From JBAYZQ01 sp041672385 (GTDB taxonomy: Bacteria; Spirochaetota; Spirochaetia; Sphaerochaetales; Sphaerochaetaceae): DNA of 32,814 nt. The position numbers were made by a program, and so were the translations under genes. The DNA lies in assembly GCA_041672385.1 (NCBI GenBank), contig JBAYZQ010000007.1, positions 1 to 32,814 on the forward strand, written 5' to 3'. Positions 24,992 through 32,814 of the stretch are shown piece after piece (within the stretch, counting starts at the first letter, position 1; each line of letters begins with the position of its first letter). Below the pieces are notes generated by a model. That model was not told where the DNA came from and ran no database searches. It saw only the letters and a list, made by a program, of their open reading frames with translations.

Positions 24992-24993
24992 TT

Positions 24994-26649
24994 TTAGATT
25001 TGGATTTCTTTGCTTTGAGATCCTGTAATTTTTCCAATAGAAATTAATCCTTCTACAACTTTTCGAATTGCTGGGCTGGCAATATTAGCTCCCCAAATTT
25101 CTCCACCTTGAGGATTATAACAAGCAATGTAAATTATGTATTTGGGGTTATCCGCATCTACGATAGCAATTGTCGAGGCTACAACTCCACTTTTTTGTGG
25201 ATCAAGAATCTGGCTTGTACCTGTTTTTGCTGCAATTTTGAGTCCCTCTATATTCAATTGAACAGCAGTTCCTCCTGGTTCAGTTGCTGAAACCATGGCC
25301 TCTACTACTTTTTTTGCTGTTTCTTCTTTAATTACATTTCTTAATATTTCTTTTTTATTGGAAAAAGTTTCATTATTCTCACTATCGACTATTTTATAAA
25401 TTAAAGAAGGTTTTAAAAGATTTCCTTCATTGGTGAAAATGGTAGCTGCTGTTGTTAATTGAAGTGCAGTAGAACTAATTTCTTGACCAAAACTTATTGT
25501 GGGTTTACTTCTAAGTGACCAATGAGAAGGTGAGGATAAGTAGCCTGAATTATTTGATTCCTCAATTGGCAAGCTAGAACCAAAATTCATTGCCTTTAAA
25601 TAGTTATAAAATTGATTATCATCTGTTTGTAAAGCCCAAGAAGATACAGCACCATTACAAGAGTATTTTATCATATCAGAAGGTCCGTTTATGTCATTAT
25701 GGCTTTCATGACAGTTGATAGTAATTTCAGTCTTATCATTTGGGTAAAAAGTATATTCCCCGTCACAGTGAAAAACTTCATCAACCTTTGCCTCTCCAAT
25801 ATCAAGAATGGCAGCTAAAGAAAATATTTTAAAAACACTACCTGGCTCATAACTGCTTTTGAAGGTATTATTCATTCTTTGTGAATCTGTGGAAGTATTA
25901 AAATTATTAATATTAAACCAAGGCCATGAAGATGAAGCTAAAATTTCTCCAGTTTTTGCATCCATAATTATTCCAACTGCATACTCTGGAAGATTGGAAT
26001 TGCACATTGTTTGAATTTGAGTATCTAAAAGATACTGAAAGTCCATATCAAGGGTAAGATAAACATCAGATCCGTAGGAAAACAAGCTATCTTCAATTGG
26101 ACTGGCAGTAAGTAAATCATCATATTGATATTCTACTCCCTCAATTCCTTTTTTATCAATATCAGTAAATCCAATAAGTTGAGCTGCGTGAAAATTCTGT
26201 GGATAGCTTCTAAAATTAAAATCCATGACTTCTAGTTGGTTTTGGAGTTCATTATCCTTAATGACAGCTTTAATTTGGTCTACCTTAGAATCCTCTAGTT
26301 TTCTTTGCAATACAACATAAGCCTTGTCTTGCTCAAAAATAGTTTCTAGACTTGTTTTACTAATATTTAAATAAGGTGAAATTAAATTACTTATACTGGT
26401 TTTGTCGTTCATTTTATTGGGATGGGCAATAAGTGATTTATAAGTTCTATCGATGGCAAGGATATTTTTATTTCTGTCGTAGATAGTACCTCTAATCAGA
26501 ACCTGGCTAATGTCTGGATTTTTATATTCTTTTATATCTTTTCCAGAAAAAATAATAAAAACAATTCTAACTATCAGCAAAAGGGTTACCACAAAAGTAA
26601 AAATCAGAAAGATTTTGAAAAAAAGATTCTTTTTAGTGGAAGTAGACAT
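24994..26649 (-). CDS. ftsI: Class B penicillin-binding protein (FtsI/PBP2-like transpeptidase)
   Basis: A 551-residue membrane-anchored transpeptidase. It has a transmembrane helix at about residues 10-34, a dimerisation/pedestal domain starting IRGTIYDRNKNILA, and a transpeptidase domain with Ser271-Val-Phe-Lys274 (SxxK), Ser330-Cys-Asn332 (SxN) and Lys475-Thr-Gly477 (KTG). It cross-links septal peptidoglycan, presumably with FtsW; ftsI is missing from its usual place between ftsL and murF, which makes this gene the best candidate. No C-terminal PASTA domain is visible. There is no Shine-Dalgarno; a near-consensus promoter ends 6 nt before the ATG. It is divergent from the LysM/LytM gene, with 48 bases between the starts. 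Confidence 0.88.
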   Translation of the reverse strand: MSTSTKKNLFFKIFLIFTFVVTLLLIVRIVFIIFSGKDIKEYKNPDISQVLIRGTIYDRNKNILAIDRTYKSLIAHPNKMNDKTSISNLISPYLNISKTSLETIFEQDKAYVVLQRKLEDSKVDQIKAVIKDNELQNQLEVMDFNFRSYPQNFHAAQLIGFTDIDKKGIEGVEYQYDDLLTASPIEDSLFSYGSDVYLTLDMDFQYLLDTQIQTMCNSNLPEYAVGIIMDAKTGEILASSSWPWFNINNFNTSTDSQRMNNTFKSSYEPGSVFKIFSLAAILDIGEAKVDEVFHCDGEYTFYPNDKTEITINCHESHNDINGPSDMIKYSCNGAVSSWALQTDDNQFYNYLKAMNFGSSLPIEESNNSGYLSSPSHWSLRSKPTISFGQEISSTALQLTTAATIFTNEGNLLKPSLIYKIVDSENNETFSNKKEILRNVIKEETAKKVVEAMVSATEPGGTAVQLNIEGLKIAAKTGTSQILDPQKSGVVASTIAIVDADNPKYIIYIACYNPQGGEIWGANIASPAIRKVVEGLISIGKITGSQSKEIQI

Positions 26650-26655
26650 AAATTT

Positions 26656-26684
26656 ATCATATAATTAAGTAAAATTATTGTCGA
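26656..26684 (-). promoter_or_regulatory. Leaderless-type promoter of the class B PBP gene
   Basis: On the minus strand: TCGACA (26684-26679), exactly 17 bases, TATGAT (26661-26656), six bases, then ATG at 26649. This is the cleanest example in the window of a near-consensus promoter whose expected +1 is the start codon. Confidence 0.7.
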
Positions 26685-26697
26685 GAGTAGAGAATCA

Positions 26698-27795
26698 ATG
26701 AATAAAGAAAATTACGATCAGATTAATTCCTTTGAAAATAACCAGAACAATAAAAGAAAAAAAAATAATCTTCCTTTGATTATTTTTACTATTGTTTTAG
26801 CAGTCCTGGTTATTGTTGTTGCGATGATTATTTTCTTTGGAATGAAGAACAAAAATTCAAATGAGGATTCTTCCACAGTTCAAAATATTAGTACTAGTGA
26901 AACAGGAAAAGAAGCAGAAAATGAGCAAGTGCTTTCATCGGATTCTGACGTGTTAAATAAGACTAGGAAGATTGTGGATCCTATTACTTCGACTCCTGAT
27001 TTTAGTGGACAAACTGCAGCCGACCTTGGACAATCTTTGGGTAAAAAATATCAAAAACAGGTTTTATGGACAAATTATACCTGTAAAGATGGTGATACCT
27101 TAAAAAAAATAGCCCAGGAAAATAGTATAAGTCTTTCTACTCTTCTTTCGGTTAACAAAATTCAAAATATTGATGCAGTTTCAATAGGTACTATATTGAG
27201 AGTCCCAGATCGAGATGGTTCGATATATGTAGTTAAAAAAGATGATATGTTAGGTACAATAGTTCAAAAATTAAATTTAAGTATTACTTGGAAAGATTTA
27301 CAAGAAATTAATGGCTTAGATAATGATAAAATCAAAGAAGGACAGGAATTATTTATTCCAGATGAGACTTCTTCTTCAAATATTTCAACTGCATCAAGAG
27401 GATTAGAGTTTGCTTCACCCATGGATAATGGTGTTGAAAAGATAATTTTTAATACAAGATTTACAGACCCAATTACAAAAGAAACCGCACCGTTAGAGGG
27501 TATTTGTCTTCAAGCGTCTTCTGGAAGCAAAGTTTATGCGTCTTGTGATGGTGAAGTATTGGATATTGAACTAAATACTGGTTCTCGTCCAAATACTGTA
27601 AAAGTACGCCATGATGGTGGTTATGTAACTACTTATGGGTACCTTGCAACAGTTGAAGTTGGTATTGGAGATTCAGTTACAAATAAGTCTATTTTAGGTA
27701 CAATTAGCAAGGAAAATTCCTTTTTTGACAATGCAATGCTCTTCTTTCAAATAGAGCAGAACGGAGTCTGCCTTGATCCTGCAGCATTTTTTTAG
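26698..27795 (+). CDS. Membrane-anchored LysM protein with degenerate LytM (M23) domain
   Basis: A 365-residue protein: basic cytoplasmic tip, transmembrane helix 25-48, acidic/serine-rich linker, LysM repeat 1 (about 127-170, with DGDTLKKIAQ), LysM repeat 2 (177-221, KDDMLGTIVQ) and a C-terminal LytM-like domain (235-365) with SGSKVYASCDGEV and YVTTYGYL. All M23 zinc ligands appear replaced: Leu266 and Cys270 for the HxxxD pair, Tyr315 for the YGH histidine, and Met347/Phe349 for the HxH pair. It is therefore probably not a peptidase but a peptidoglycan-binding regulator, as EnvC and NlpD are for amidases. The divergent class B PBP gene next to it fits a septal role. Confidence 0.8.
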   Translation: MNKENYDQINSFENNQNNKRKKNNLPLIIFTIVLAVLVIVVAMIIFFGMKNKNSNEDSSTVQNISTSETGKEAENEQVLSSDSDVLNKTRKIVDPITSTPDFSGQTAADLGQSLGKKYQKQVLWTNYTCKDGDTLKKIAQENSISLSTLLSVNKIQNIDAVSIGTILRVPDRDGSIYVVKKDDMLGTIVQKLNLSITWKDLQEINGLDNDKIKEGQELFIPDETSSSNISTASRGLEFASPMDNGVEKIIFNTRFTDPITKETAPLEGICLQASSGSKVYASCDGEVLDIELNTGSRPNTVKVRHDGGYVTTYGYLATVEVGIGDSVTNKSILGTISKENSFFDNAMLFFQIEQNGVCLDPAAFF

Positions 27796-27858
27796 TTTTT
27801 TTCATATAAAATAACAAATTTTTTTACTCAATTACTATTTTTTTGATTTCTTTGGTAT

Positions 27859-27864
27859 TATACT
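27859..27864 (+). promoter_or_regulatory. -10 element close to the secA start
   Basis: TATACT ends seven bases before the secA ATG, and there is no Shine-Dalgarno. A -35 at 16-18 bp is not convincing because the upstream region is a run of T. It is read as a probable leaderless promoter by analogy with the other examples in the window. Confidence 0.4.
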
Positions 27865-27871
27865 CTATATT

Positions 27872-30646
27872 ATGGCAAATATATTATCAAAAATTTTTGG
27901 ATCCAAAAAGGATCGTGATGTTAAATTATTAAAACCTTTAGTTGAGAAAATTAATTCTCTTGAGCCGTGGGCAAAAGGATTAAAGAAAGAAGATTTTCCT
28001 GTTGAAACAGAAAAATTAAGAAATAAGATTACCAATGGTGAATCCATGGATTCCGTGATGTTTACTTCTTTTGCTCTTGCACGAGAAGCTAGTTTCAGGG
28101 TATTAGGTGAGAGACCTTATGATGTTCAAATTATGGGAGCTATAGTTCTTCATCAAGGTAAAATTCTTGAAATGAAAACTGGTGAAGGAAAAACTTTAAC
28201 CAGCGTTCCTGCTGCTTATTTGAATGCTTTAGGACATAAGGGTGTTCAGATTATTACTGTAAATGATTACCTTGCAGAAAGAGATAGCAAATGGATGAAA
28301 CCTGTTTATGAATATTTGGGTCTTACTGTAGGTTGTATTCTTTCTAATATGGATAATGAACGCAAAAAACAGTCTTATCAATGCGATATTGTCTATGGAA
28401 CAAATAATGAATTTGGTTTTGATTATCTTAGAGATAATATGAAGGTAAAATCCGAAGACAAACTTCAAATGGGACATCATTTTTGTATAATTGATGAAAT
28501 AGACTCTATTTTGGTTGATGAAGCTAGGACTCCACTTATTATTAGTGGTCAAGGTAGTGATGATACTCAAATTGTTAGAAATGCCGAGAAAATTACTGGG
28601 TATTTTACTGAATGTGAAAAAGATCCTGTTACTGGTGAATATCCAGAAATAACAATTCTGGATAAATTTGATGAAAAAAATACCAAAATAAGCGGTGATT
28701 ACATGCTTGACGAAAAGTCCAAGAAAGTCAGTTTTTCAGCTGAAGGAATGGAAAAGATGGATGAAATTCTTCAAAAGCACAATATTATTACTGGAAGTGT
28801 TTATGAAGATGAAAATTTTGAGTATATCCATTATGTTACACAGGCACTTACAGCAAAACTTCTTTATAAAAAAGATTCAGATTACATTGTTAGAGATAAT
28901 AAGATTCAAATTGTTGATGAATTTACTGGACGTGTTTTAGAAGGTAGAAGGTATAGTGAAGGACTTCATCAAGCAATTGAGGCAAAAGAGCATATAAAAG
29001 TTTATGGAAGAAATAAAACTATTGCTACCATTACATTTCAAAACTTCTTTAGAATGTATGATAAATTAAGTGGTATGACTGGAACAGCTGAGACCGAAGC
29101 TATTGAATTCCAAAGTATCTATGATTTAGATGTAGTTGTAATCCCTACCAATGAACCAATTGCAAGAGTTGATGCAAATGACCAAGTTTACCTCAATGAA
29201 GAATTTAAATTGAAAGCCATTGTTGATGAAATAGAAAGAGTTCATAAAACTGGACAGCCTATTCTTGTTGGAACAATTTCAATTGATAAATCTGAATTAT
29301 TATCAAAATTGTTACGTCAAAGAAAAATTCCACATGAAGTTCTTAATGCAAAGAACCATGCTAGAGAAGCTTTAATTATTGAAAATGCCGGATGTAAAGA
29401 TGCTGTTACCATTGCTACCAACATGGCAGGACGTGGTACGGATATTAAACTTGGTGGATCAGTTAAAGCCCTAGCAAGGAAAATTTGTCCAGATGAAAAT
29501 AGTGAAAATTTTAAATCAGCTTTAGAGAAAGTAAAAGACGAATATAAAAAAAGATATGAAGAAGTTAAATCTCTCGGTGGGCTTTATATTCTAGGGACAG
29601 AACGCCATGAATCTAGACGAATAGACAATCAGCTAAGAGGTCGTAGTGGAAGACAGGGAGATCCTGGTTTTTCTCGGTTTTATGTTAGTTTTGATGATAA
29701 TTTATTAAGATTATTTGCAAAAGATAGTATCAAAGGCATGATAGGACGTCTTGGTATGAATACTGGGGAGCCTATTGAACATTCAATGGTAAATAAAGTT
29801 ATTGAATCAGCTCAGAAAAAAGTTGAAGAAAGAAACTATGAAATTAGAAAATATCTTTTGGATTATGATGATGTTTTAAGCGAACAAAGGAATTTGATAT
29901 ATTCTCAAAGAGATGAAATCCTCAACGATGATGATTTGCTTACAAGACTTGTAAAATCAACTAATGAAATAGTCGATGGAGAAGCTTTGAGTTTTACTAA
30001 ATTAAAGGGAAAGGAGTTAATGGAAGCTCTTGCTAATGCAATGCTTGCGGATTTTAATTTTATACCAAAATATAAAAAAGAAATGATTGATTCTAATTTT
30101 CAAGAAATTGTAAAAAACACCAAAGATCAGATAAACACATTAATCAAATTAAAAAGTGAATTGGTTGGGGAATTGCAATTTAATAACTTTATTCGATTTT
30201 TATATCTTCAACAGATAGATGGTAAATGGCAAGATCAGTTGTCTTCGTTAGAGGAACTTCGCGATGCAGTAAGATTACGCTCTATAGCTCAGAAAAATCC
30301 TTTGGTTGAATATAAGATTGAAGGTTACGATATGTTCCAAGACATGATTGAAAAAATCAAGCTTGCTGTAATTTCTCAAATTATTCGAGTTAAAATCAAA
30401 GTATCTGCTATTCCAGATAAGCTAAAAGAAGATGGTAATGTAGTTCAAATTCACGAATCTATTCAAACTTTTACTTCAGAAGAAAGAAGGGCTAGGTCTA
30501 ATTTACAAAGAAACGGTGGTGGACCTGCAACTGAATCAATTAAACCGAAACAGGTAATTCGTACGCAACCAAAGGTTGGTAGAAATGATCCATGTCCATG
30601 CGGAAGTGGAAAAAAATACAAAAATTGTTGTGGTAAAAATGTATAG
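27872..30646 (+). CDS. secA: Preprotein translocase ATPase SecA
   Basis: SecA (924 residues) drives export of unfolded proteins through SecYEG. Visible features are GERPYDVQIMG, Walker A TGEGKT (residues 103-108), the DEAD-type DEIDSILVDEARTPL, the preprotein cross-linking region, the second nucleotide fold with TNMAGRGTDIKLGG, GRSGRQGDPG, and helical scaffold/wing regions. The C-terminal zinc-binding tail NDPCPCGSGKKYKNCCG has Cys-Cys in place of the more usual Cys-His, which should still bind zinc. It starts without a Shine-Dalgarno, 76 bases after the LysM gene, and murG follows after 12 bases. Confidence 0.97.
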   Translation: MANILSKIFGSKKDRDVKLLKPLVEKINSLEPWAKGLKKEDFPVETEKLRNKITNGESMDSVMFTSFALAREASFRVLGERPYDVQIMGAIVLHQGKILEMKTGEGKTLTSVPAAYLNALGHKGVQIITVNDYLAERDSKWMKPVYEYLGLTVGCILSNMDNERKKQSYQCDIVYGTNNEFGFDYLRDNMKVKSEDKLQMGHHFCIIDEIDSILVDEARTPLIISGQGSDDTQIVRNAEKITGYFTECEKDPVTGEYPEITILDKFDEKNTKISGDYMLDEKSKKVSFSAEGMEKMDEILQKHNIITGSVYEDENFEYIHYVTQALTAKLLYKKDSDYIVRDNKIQIVDEFTGRVLEGRRYSEGLHQAIEAKEHIKVYGRNKTIATITFQNFFRMYDKLSGMTGTAETEAIEFQSIYDLDVVVIPTNEPIARVDANDQVYLNEEFKLKAIVDEIERVHKTGQPILVGTISIDKSELLSKLLRQRKIPHEVLNAKNHAREALIIENAGCKDAVTIATNMAGRGTDIKLGGSVKALARKICPDENSENFKSALEKVKDEYKKRYEEVKSLGGLYILGTERHESRRIDNQLRGRSGRQGDPGFSRFYVSFDDNLLRLFAKDSIKGMIGRLGMNTGEPIEHSMVNKVIESAQKKVEERNYEIRKYLLDYDDVLSEQRNLIYSQRDEILNDDDLLTRLVKSTNEIVDGEALSFTKLKGKELMEALANAMLADFNFIPKYKKEMIDSNFQEIVKNTKDQINTLIKLKSELVGELQFNNFIRFLYLQQIDGKWQDQLSSLEELRDAVRLRSIAQKNPLVEYKIEGYDMFQDMIEKIKLAVISQIIRVKIKVSAIPDKLKEDGNVVQIHESIQTFTSEERRARSNLQRNGGGPATESIKPKQVIRTQPKVGRNDPCPCGSGKKYKNCCGKNV

Positions 30647-30658
30647 GCAGGTTGTAAT

Positions 30659-31735
30659 ATGAAAGTAGGAATGACTGGAGGAGGTACTTTAGGTCATATT
30701 TTGCCTGCTTTATCTGTGTACTCTGAATTACCTCCTGAAACTGATGTATTTTGGATTGGTCGAAACAATGTAGCTGAAAGGAAGATAATTGAGGATAAAA
30801 AGATAGCTTTTTATCCAGTATGTTCTGGAAAGTTTAGAAGGTATTTTTCATTAAAGAATTTTATTGATTTTTTTAAAATTATTATTTCGTTTTTTCAATC
30901 CAGGAAGATTTTGAAAACTGAACAACCTTCTGTTTTGTTTTCAAAGGGGGGATTTGTATCTGTCCCAGTAGCTTTTGCTGCTTTTTCATTAAAAATACCT
31001 GTTATTACTCATGAAAGTGATACTACCATTGGGCTGGCAACAAGATTGATAGCTAAAAGAGCATCCTTAATATGTACTGCTTATGAGAGTTCTGCAAAAG
31101 TTTTATCTCGTGTAAATCAAGCTTTAATAGTTACTGGTAATCCAGTAAGAAAAGAACTTTTTAATGGGAATGGAAAAAAATGGAGAATGGAAAATAAAAT
31201 TGGTGAAAATGAAAAACTTGTAGTTGTTCTTGGTGGAAGTCAAGGTGCTCAAAAAATTAACGAAGCTATAAGAAAGGATTTTCCCTCAATTAAGGATAAA
31301 TGTCATCTTATTCTTCAAACAGGTAAAGGCAAAAAAGATTCCAATTTTCATTGTGAAAATTACCAAGAGGTTGAATTTTTTGAGGAAGATTATGCTGATG
31401 TTTTAAATGCTAGTGATATAGTAGTAAGTAGAAGTGGAGCAGGAGCAATTTCAGATTTAAAAGCTTTAAGAAAAACTATGATTTTAGTGCCTTTGGGATT
31501 AGAGGCAAGCCGGGGAGACCAAATTTTAAATGCAAAAAAATTAATGGAAGCAAATGAGGCCATTGTGGTTGACGATTATTCATTAATAGTTGAAAATATT
31601 AATACATTGCTTCAAGATTCCGCATTAGCTGGTAATCTTTCAAAAGCTATAGAAAAAGAAAAAATCACTGATGCAGGAAAAACTATTGCATCCTTGATTA
31701 TGAAGGTAGGTAATAATGAGTTTTTCAGTTGTTGA
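30659..31735 (+). CDS. murG: UDP-GlcNAc:lipid I N-acetylglucosaminyltransferase
   Basis: MurG (358 residues) is a GT28 glycosyltransferase at the inner face of the membrane that converts lipid I to lipid II. The N-terminal acceptor domain has GGGTLGHILPAL, where the common form is GGTGGHxxPAL; the histidine is kept but one loop glycine is Leu. FSKGGFVSVPV and THESD (family HEQN) follow. The C-terminal donor domain shows VVLGGSQGAQKIN, SRSGAGAISDL (family SRAGAxTxxEL) and LVPLGLEASRGDQ. Function is nearly certain despite these variations. The start has an AGG-rich site; the end overlaps the next gene by 20 bases. Confidence 0.92.
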   Translation: MKVGMTGGGTLGHILPALSVYSELPPETDVFWIGRNNVAERKIIEDKKIAFYPVCSGKFRRYFSLKNFIDFFKIIISFFQSRKILKTEQPSVLFSKGGFVSVPVAFAAFSLKIPVITHESDTTIGLATRLIAKRASLICTAYESSAKVLSRVNQALIVTGNPVRKELFNGNGKKWRMENKIGENEKLVVVLGGSQGAQKINEAIRKDFPSIKDKCHLILQTGKGKKDSNFHCENYQEVEFFEEDYADVLNASDIVVSRSGAGAISDLKALRKTMILVPLGLEASRGDQILNAKKLMEANEAIVVDDYSLIVENINTLLQDSALAGNLSKAIEKEKITDAGKTIASLIMKVGNNEFFSC

Positions 31736-32207
31736 CTGGGTCTTAGTTGTAATTCTTGTTTTGGGTGGCTTCAGAGCAAGTGTTAATGGGTTCTTTCATG
31801 AAATTTCTTACAAATTAGGTTATCTTTTAGGTTTTTTTGGTGCTTTAATGTTTAGCCAAGATTTAGCTCTTTATATTGAAAAGAGTGCAGGTTTATCTTT
31901 ATTTGTTTGCCTTTTGATTTCCTATGTTGCTATATTCTTGTTAGGGTTTATCTTAGTTGCAATACTTGGTGATAGTATTCAGAATTTATTTCAAAAGATA
32001 AAATTAGGATTTATTGATAAATTACTTGGTTTTGTCATTGGTGTATTTGAAGCTCTTATAGTAATTGTTATCGTTTATTCTTTGCTTAAATCTCAGAAAT
32101 TTTTTGATTTTTCACCATATTTCGACAAAAGTTGGATTTGTAATCAATATTTAAATGATTTAGCAAAATTTAGCCAAGAAACCCTAAGTGGAGTACGTGG
32201 TGTTTGA
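31716..32207 (+). CDS. CvpA-family membrane protein
   Basis: A 163-residue protein with four predicted membrane helices (about 5-22, 28-48, 58-82 and 103-122). It begins FSVVDWVLVVILVLGGFRASVNGFF, whose D-W-x(n)-G-x-x-G-F pattern is that of the CvpA/colicin V production family. The KIKLGFIDKLLGFVIGVFEAL segment also matches the family (LGxxDRxLGxxxGxxxG). CvpA proteins affect envelope homeostasis; the mechanism is unclear. It overlaps murG by 20 bases and has AGGTAGG as ribosome site; the stop overlaps the downstream gene by 8 bases. Confidence 0.8.
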   Translation: MSFSVVDWVLVVILVLGGFRASVNGFFHEISYKLGYLLGFFGALMFSQDLALYIEKSAGLSLFVCLLISYVAIFLLGFILVAILGDSIQNLFQKIKLGFIDKLLGFVIGVFEALIVIVIVYSLLKSQKFFDFSPYFDKSWICNQYLNDLAKFSQETLSGVRGV

Positions 32208-32814
32208 TTATACTAGTATTTCTCAAAATGAAATAGCTATAGCCTTAGTAGAAGACCTACAAAGAAAAAAGCTACCTCAAGCTCTTCTTTTCGCTGGTCC
32301 TTCTTTTAGTGGAAAATTGACCTGCGCTGTTGAATTAGCAAAGGCTATAGGATGCACTAAAGAAAATCTTGTAATTTCTGCTACGCGAGATTTTTTATAT
32401 TCGTTAAATACTGCTTTAAAGGTTTTTATGAAGACCAAAGATCAAAAATCAAAAGCGTTTCTTAAAAAGAATTTAGAAATATTTCAATTAACCTTTCACT
32501 CAGTGCTTGATGTTTCAAATGATAGAACAAAACCACAAATGGTCAAGGTAAATGAGCTATTTTCAAAAATTGATTCTTTAGAAGAGAATGATATAGAAAG
32601 TTGGGGTAAGGATTTAAAGGAAGTATTAAAAGATTTGCAGAAGAATAGAAAAAAAAATAACGCATTGTCAATGGAACAACTTAGGAATGTACAATCTTGG
32701 CTTGAAATGACTAGTTTTAACAATATTCCAAAAGTGCTAATCTTAGAGGGAATAGAAAATCTTAATATTAATGTTGCCAATGGGCTTTTGAAACTGTTAG
32801 AAGAACCAAATACT
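32200..32814 (+). CDS. holB: DNA polymerase III delta'/clamp-loader-type protein, 3' end missing
   Basis: This reading frame is open to the window edge (205 codons). It starts at GTG 32200, with GTGGAG (32188-32193) upstream; a second GTG at 32197 is too close to that site. LPQALLFAGPSFSGKLTCAVELAKAIGC is the clamp-loader N-terminal block (the key part is GPSFSGK), and KVLILEGIENLNINVANGLLKLLEEPN is the Walker B/LLKxLEEP block (key part LLKLLEEPN). The P-loop has Leu where Ser/Thr is expected, and no zinc-binding cysteine cluster is seen. Both suggest a non-hydrolysing delta' subunit rather than DnaX. A lysine/acid-rich insert lies between the two blocks. Confidence 0.8.
   Translation, partial: MFDYTSISQNEIAIALVEDLQRKKLPQALLFAGPSFSGKLTCAVELAKAIGCTKENLVISATRDFLYSLNTALKVFMKTKDQKSKAFLKKNLEIFQLTFHSVLDVSNDRTKPQMVKVNELFSKIDSLEENDIESWGKDLKEVLKDLQKNRKKNNALSMEQLRNVQSWLEMTSFNNIPKVLILEGIENLNINVANGLLKLLEEPNT

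Noticed and set aside
27768..27802. Possible terminator at the end of the LysM gene (CTGC/GCAG before T runs)
   Set aside because: Only a 4-bp stem, located inside the coding region; not enough to claim an intrinsic terminator.
1..32814. tRNA, rRNA, CRISPR array, insertion sequence or dif site
   Set aside because: Nothing with cloverleaf, spaced identical repeats, transposase coding or a convincing dif-like 28-mer was found by eye on either strand.

Overview
The window is a low-GC (roughly 30% by eye), densely packed bacterial chromosome segment, with almost everything on the + strand. It is most likely from a spirochaete. The order mraZ-rsmH-(ftsL)-murF-mraY-ftsW-ftsQ-ftsA-ftsZ ... dprA ... 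hslV-hslU is the arrangement I know from Borrelia and Treponema chromosomes, and a FlhF-like protein sits beside hslU. TGA is used as a stop, so the standard code applies. I see no tRNA, rRNA, CRISPR array or insertion sequence.

Layout. (1) 1-4913: uridine phosphorylase, a small GIY-YIG-like gene, a DegT-fold protein that has lost its PLP lysine, NAD kinase and RecN. (2) 4906-9630: a carbohydrate island with a GH57/DUF3536 protein on the minus strand, divergent from a DUF4912 protein and a GH57 branching-enzyme-type protein. It ends in a strong intrinsic terminator at 9652-9690. (3) 9691-18387: the division and cell-wall (dcw) cluster, preceded by a three-repeat, 10-bp-period MraZ box and by two mutually exclusive hairpins in front of mraZ. 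(4) 18377-23819: two tyrosine recombinases (XerD-like and XerC/CodV-like), a TSUP permease, DprA and the HslV-HslU protease. (5) 23819-27795: a degenerate FlhF-like protein at the place where spirochaetes such as Borrelia carry the flgB operon, then a class B penicillin-binding protein (FtsI-like) divergent from a membrane-anchored LysM/degenerate-LytM protein. (6) 27872-32814: SecA, MurG, a CvpA-family protein and the N-terminal part of a DNA polymerase III delta'-type protein that runs off the window.

How the genes work together. Most of the window builds and splits the envelope: MurF, MraY and MurG make lipid II; FtsW and FtsI polymerise and cross-link it; FtsZ, FtsA, FtsQ and FtsL form the divisome; the LysM/LytM protein probably regulates septal hydrolases; and the Xer pair probably resolves chromosome dimers.

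Main unusual signals. Six genes lack a Shine-Dalgarno sequence, and each has a promoter -10 hexamer ending 6-7 nt before its ATG, which predicts leaderless transcripts; operon-internal genes mostly have clear Shine-Dalgarno sites. Several proteins keep their fold but have lost catalytic residues (DegT-like, LytM, FlhF-like). MraY has two altered signature motifs. No clearly new multi-gene defence or mobile system is visible.
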